This document shows positions 61,157 to 64,000 of a DNA stretch of 64,000 bases, piece after piece (positions within the stretch are counted from its first letter, which is position 1; every line of letters begins with the position of its first letter). Made by a program: the position numbers and the translations under genes. Source of the stretch: Planctomycetia bacterium (GTDB taxonomy: Bacteria > Planctomycetota > Planctomycetia > Pirellulales > JALHLM01); contig JAWXBP010000223.1 in assembly GCA_034440135.1 (NCBI GenBank), positions 1-64,000 of the forward strand, given 5' to 3'. Below the pieces are notes generated by a model, which did not search any database, was not told the DNA's origin, and saw only the letters and a program-made list of their open reading frames with translations.

Positions 61157-62548
61157 CTACTTCGTCGAAGCAGCGGCGGATCGGGCGTCGCGGACACGGC
61201 GCTGCAGCATTTCGACGTCGGCGGGATTCAGGTACCGACCTAGCAGTTTGGCCGTGTCGTCGAACAGCCGGTCGATCTTTCGCTGCACCGAAGGGTCTTC
61301 CGAAGTGAAGCGGCGGCGCTCCGTGGCGATTCGCTGCTGGAGTTGTTCGCGCGTTTCCATTCGGCGGAGTTGCTCGATCAGCTTTTCGGCCTCGGCTAGA
61401 TCCTTTGCATCCAGCCGCGATTCAGCCCGTGCTAGCAAGACGGCGCGCCGCGCGACGAGATCGACGACCGATTCCTGCATGCCGACCACGAATGCTTCGA
61501 CCTCGAGTCGCTGCCGATCGTCCGGGATTCTCGCGGTGAGCACCGGCGATTGGCCCGGCGCCATCGGCAGCCGCGCGAGTAGTTCCTGGCCGTCGCGAAT
61601 CAGCAGAATGCGATAACGGCGTTCGCCCGCGGGAACGATCACGGCGCCTGTGCGATCGGTCCGCCCGATCCGCTCGACTTGCGTGCCTGCGCGGTCGGTC
61701 GAGTAGATGTCATATCCGGCCAACGGCCGCGCATCGGGCGTGCGCGAGCGGATTTCCAATCGCGTTGACTCCGAGCTGGGACGAATGCCAAGCGCGAAGA
61801 GCTCGAATCGCCCGCGGCGCGACGAGAGCGCGCCGCGCACACCAGTTTCCAAATGGCACATCACGCCGCGCGCGTCGACCGATTCTGCTTCGAGCAACGT
61901 CCAGGCGATCTCTTCCGCGGTGCGCGCCGCGCCCGAGCGCTCGCTCATTCGCAACACACAGCGAAACAAATCGCCCGGCGCGGCCCAAGGCCAGGCGGGA
62001 TCGCGCGGCTCGAATTCCGCGGCGCGCAGCTGCAAGCGGACCTGCTTGTCTTCCAACGGCTCGACGCGAGCCAAGGGCGTGAAGGCAGCAGTAAGCGCGA
62101 GGAACGCTTCACGGCGCAATCGCCATGGCTGAGCCACGGCGCGCCGCTGAATGGGTCCGAACTGTCGCGCACGGCAGTCGAACTCGCGCGCTTCGATCGC
62201 AGGAATTGCCCCGTCGTCGATCGCCAGCACCACGACCTTATCCGGCTCCGTTTCCGGCAATGGCACGTGTTCGGGCTTCAAGTTTCCCGAACCGCTTGCT
62301 AGCGCTTGCTTCAAAACGGGAGGCGCAACTTCCACGTGCAGTTTCCAACCACCACCGACAACTGTTTCCGCGCGGTCGCTGAGATGATCGGCAATTTCTT
62401 GAACTGCCGCGTCAGACGTCGAGCCGTTGAGCGCCAGATATACCTGAATGTTGTACGGCGTATGCTCCCAAGCGTCTTGCCCCTGCGCCTTGTTCGTCAC
62501 CAGGAGCGCCAGAACTGCGCCGACAAGAAAACATCTCGCGTGATTCAT
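61157..62548 (-). CDS. Secreted protein coupled to a solute-binding protein
   Basis: A 463-residue exported protein with a signal peptide (CFLVGAVLALLVTNKAQGQD). The N-terminal part is beta-rich (YNIQVYLALNGSTSDAAVQE, VVVLAIDDGAIPAIEAREFD). A middle region holds APGDLFRCVLRMS, then GYDIYSTDRAG.. and TGAVIVPAGERRYRILLIRD, a possible Ig-like or transthyretin-like domain. The C-terminus is a long charged coiled coil (EKLIEQLRRMETREQLQQRI). I recognise no family. Its start overlaps the stop of the upstream solute-binding gene by four bases (ATGA), so the two are translationally coupled and may act together at the envelope. Confidence 0.72.
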   Translation of the reverse strand: MNHARCFLVGAVLALLVTNKAQGQDAWEHTPYNIQVYLALNGSTSDAAVQEIADHLSDRAETVVGGGWKLHVEVAPPVLKQALASGSGNLKPEHVPLPETEPDKVVVLAIDDGAIPAIEAREFDCRARQFGPIQRRAVAQPWRLRREAFLALTAAFTPLARVEPLEDKQVRLQLRAAEFEPRDPAWPWAAPGDLFRCVLRMSERSGAARTAEEIAWTLLEAESVDARGVMCHLETGVRGALSSRRGRFELFALGIRPSSESTRLEIRSRTPDARPLAGYDIYSTDRAGTQVERIGRTDRTGAVIVPAGERRYRILLIRDGQELLARLPMAPGQSPVLTARIPDDRQRLEVEAFVVGMQESVVDLVARRAVLLARAESRLDAKDLAEAEKLIEQLRRMETREQLQQRIATERRRFTSEDPSVQRKIDRLFDDTAKLLGRYLNPADVEMLQRRVRDARSAAASTK

Positions 62549-64000
62549 GGCGTCCCCGTCGGCAGGCGAGGACTGACGCGCCAGTCGCGAACGTGCTGAT
62601 AAAGCGAGATCGGCTGCGACCCGACTCCCTCCAACGAACGATGATAGGCGCAATGATCGACGAGTTGCCACAGCGGCAGGAGCGTCGCGTCTTCGGCGAC
62701 CAGTCGATGCAACTCCCGCAGCCGGTCGCGGCTGGCCACGGAACTGTCGGCCTCTAGCAATTTCAGTAACGTGAGATCGAGATACGCGTTCGAGCTGCCG
62801 AGCGCGCCGTCCGAACCGAGCAAACGGCGAGCTTCGGCGACAGGTTCCCGTACCATCAGCTCGCGATATACCAGATCGCAAACGGCGAAGGCTTCCGCAG
62901 TGACGTCCGAATCGTATTCGACCAGTTCCAAGTCGATGCCGAGCGACTTCCATTGCCGCGCGAGCGACTTGGCGACCAGGCGCGGCACGTCGCTAGCGGG
63001 AATCGCCATCCGCAATGGCACCTGTTTTAACGCCTCCTCCTCGGCCTCTTGGAGGCTCTTGGCACGCGGCGTGGCCGCCAAACGCGCGACGCCGATGAGC
63101 GTCATGGCCAGGCGGGGATCATACGGCCGGACTTCGACTTGATTGTTGTGAGCGTACCCGCGCGGATCATCTGTCGAGGCCGGCGCCGGAAACGGACCGC
63201 TGATGACACGGTTGCCCGGCGGAACTGCGCCGCGCCAGATCAACTTCTGCAGCATCGATTGTCGATCGATCGCGTAGACGAGCGCGCGGCGAAAGTTGCG
63301 ATCGCTCATCAGCGGCCGATCGCGATTCGGGACCAGCACATGCAAAATCGGAGTCGCGTAAGTTTCGACGCGCAAGGTCTCGTCGCGTTGGACCGCCGCC
63401 AATTCCCAGGGGGTGACGCGATCCACCGCCGTGACCTCGCCGCCGCGCAAGGCTTCGAGCGCCTGGCGTCCATCCGGAAACGGCAGTTCCAGTATCTCGC
63501 GCGGCACGCCCTTCGCCGGCGGCGTTGGCGCGTTGAACGTAAAGCGCCGGCGCGCGCCGTCCGCTGGCTCGGGCAAGTAAGCACCAAGCGCGCCGCGTTC
63601 GCCATAGCCGGGTGTCAACTCGACTTCCAAGAGCGCCAGCGGCTTCGCGAACGGTCGTGTCAAGTCGCACTCAACGCGATAGACGTCATGCACGCTGACG
63701 GCGGCGAGTAACTCCGCAACTTCGGGCCGATAATCCGGATTTGCGCGCCGTGCGCAGGCCAGCAACGCCCGCGCGACTTCGACGCCGGTCAGTTCCGCTC
63801 CGTCGGCCGACCAGCGTACGCCTGGGCGCAGCGTGATGACCAATTTGCGGCCCAGTTCGGCCTGCTCGATCTCGGCCACGTCCGATGCGTATTCGGCGCC
63901 GTCCGCGCCATAGCCGCGCAGTTCCACGAGTCGCAGGCCGGTAAGCTGCTTGCGCCGGTAAGCGCCCTGATCCGCGAACCCGCCGGCGACATGCTCGAGC
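62545..64000 (-). CDS. Family 5 extracellular solute-binding protein, N-terminus outside the window
   Basis: At least 485 residues are present; the reading frame is open to the window edge at 64000, so the real start and any signal peptide lie beyond. The sequence is that of ABC-transporter solute-binding proteins of the dipeptide/oligopeptide type: an early ITLRPGVRWSADGAELTGVE (family: LRxGxxxxDG), VECDLTRPFAKPLALLEVEL, then MSDRNFRRALVYAIDRQSML, VISGPFPAPA and GIDLELVEYDSDV near the end of lobe 2. Lobe-2 segments are shortened. The membrane permease and ATPase genes are not visible. The following gene overlaps it by four bases. Ligand unknown. Confidence 0.85.
   Translation of the reverse strand, partial: LEHVAGGFADQGAYRRKQLTGLRLVELRGYGADGAEYASDVAEIEQAELGRKLVITLRPGVRWSADGAELTGVEVARALLACARRANPDYRPEVAELLAAVSVHDVYRVECDLTRPFAKPLALLEVELTPGYGERGALGAYLPEPADGARRRFTFNAPTPPAKGVPREILELPFPDGRQALEALRGGEVTAVDRVTPWELAAVQRDETLRVETYATPILHVLVPNRDRPLMSDRNFRRALVYAIDRQSMLQKLIWRGAVPPGNRVISGPFPAPASTDDPRGYAHNNQVEVRPYDPRLAMTLIGVARLAATPRAKSLQEAEEEALKQVPLRMAIPASDVPRLVAKSLARQWKSLGIDLELVEYDSDVTAEAFAVCDLVYRELMVREPVAEARRLLGSDGALGSSNAYLDLTLLKLLEADSSVASRDRLRELHRLVAEDATLLPLWQLVDHCAYHRSLEGVGSQPISLYQHVRDWRVSPRLPTGTP

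Overview
The window looks like chromosome of a member of the Planctomycetota, most likely a Pirellulales-type organism. The evidence is the high G+C content, five PEP-CTERM proteins, two DUF1559/prepilin-type proteins, a redoxin/cytochrome c/copper-monooxygenase fusion, a PVC-type CxxCH membrane-bound dehydrogenase-like protein, a squalene-cyclase-fold membrane protein and a UvrC that lacks its HhH tail. Gene order is loose, with many single genes on alternating strands. I saw no rRNA, tRNA, CRISPR array, prophage or transposase gene.

Layout. 1-8.8 kb: a decayed DUF11 fragment, two tandem paralogous membrane proteins, class II aldolase and GAPDH (both minus), a PEP-CTERM protein, a type I-beta DAHP synthase and a membrane-anchored protein. 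8.9-12.1 kb: a clear cobalamin riboswitch followed by three exported-protein genes (DUF1559; dockerin plus PEP-CTERM; PEP-CTERM). 12.3-25.5 kb: a methyltransferase, an AroE-like protein without its catalytic residues, a thermonuclease, a PduO-type cobalamin adenosyltransferase, hisE-hisG, a rhodanese, and a large subtilisin-like PEP-CTERM protein. 25.9-36.6 kb: a LamG/purple-acid-phosphatase fusion, folE, a Rieske protein, a pair of overlapping small genes, a CBS protein, a PhyH dioxygenase, aroA, an amidohydrolase and the redoxin/cytochrome/copper fusion. 36.9-47 kb: a squalene-cyclase-like protein, uvrC, a degenerate DUF1559 protein, floA with a coupled partner, and gyrA. 47-64 kb: gmd and an rmd-like reductase, a LutA-like protein, a TolC-family protein, an HldD-like epimerase, the giant cytochrome-type protein, a GT2 with a coupled unknown, an Eis-like acetyltransferase, ilvE, and a translationally coupled pair ending in a 5'-truncated solute-binding protein that runs off the window.

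The most striking feature is non-coding. About 28 palindromic elements fill the intergenic spaces. They belong to about fourteen sequence families (R1-R14 here), many with two or more copies. R1 (four copies, 197-203 bp) has the layout of two inverted REP units, each opening with GTAG and a hairpin arm, as in a BIME. Other families are 149-150 bp (R2), about 105-160 bp (R3), exactly 103 bp (R4) and 64-65 bp (R5). Three unrelated families are nested concentrically at 7457-7811. Several elements sit exactly on gene ends: their arms supply the stop codons of at least five genes and one has added a tail to a PEP-CTERM protein.

Functional links. The cobalamin riboswitch, its three exported proteins and the adenosyltransferase at 16.9 kb point to cobalamin-responsive physiology. 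I suggest, as inference only, that the riboswitch cluster is a surface module for corrinoid capture. Aldolase with GAPDH, hisE with hisG, and gmd with the reductase are conventional pathway pairs.
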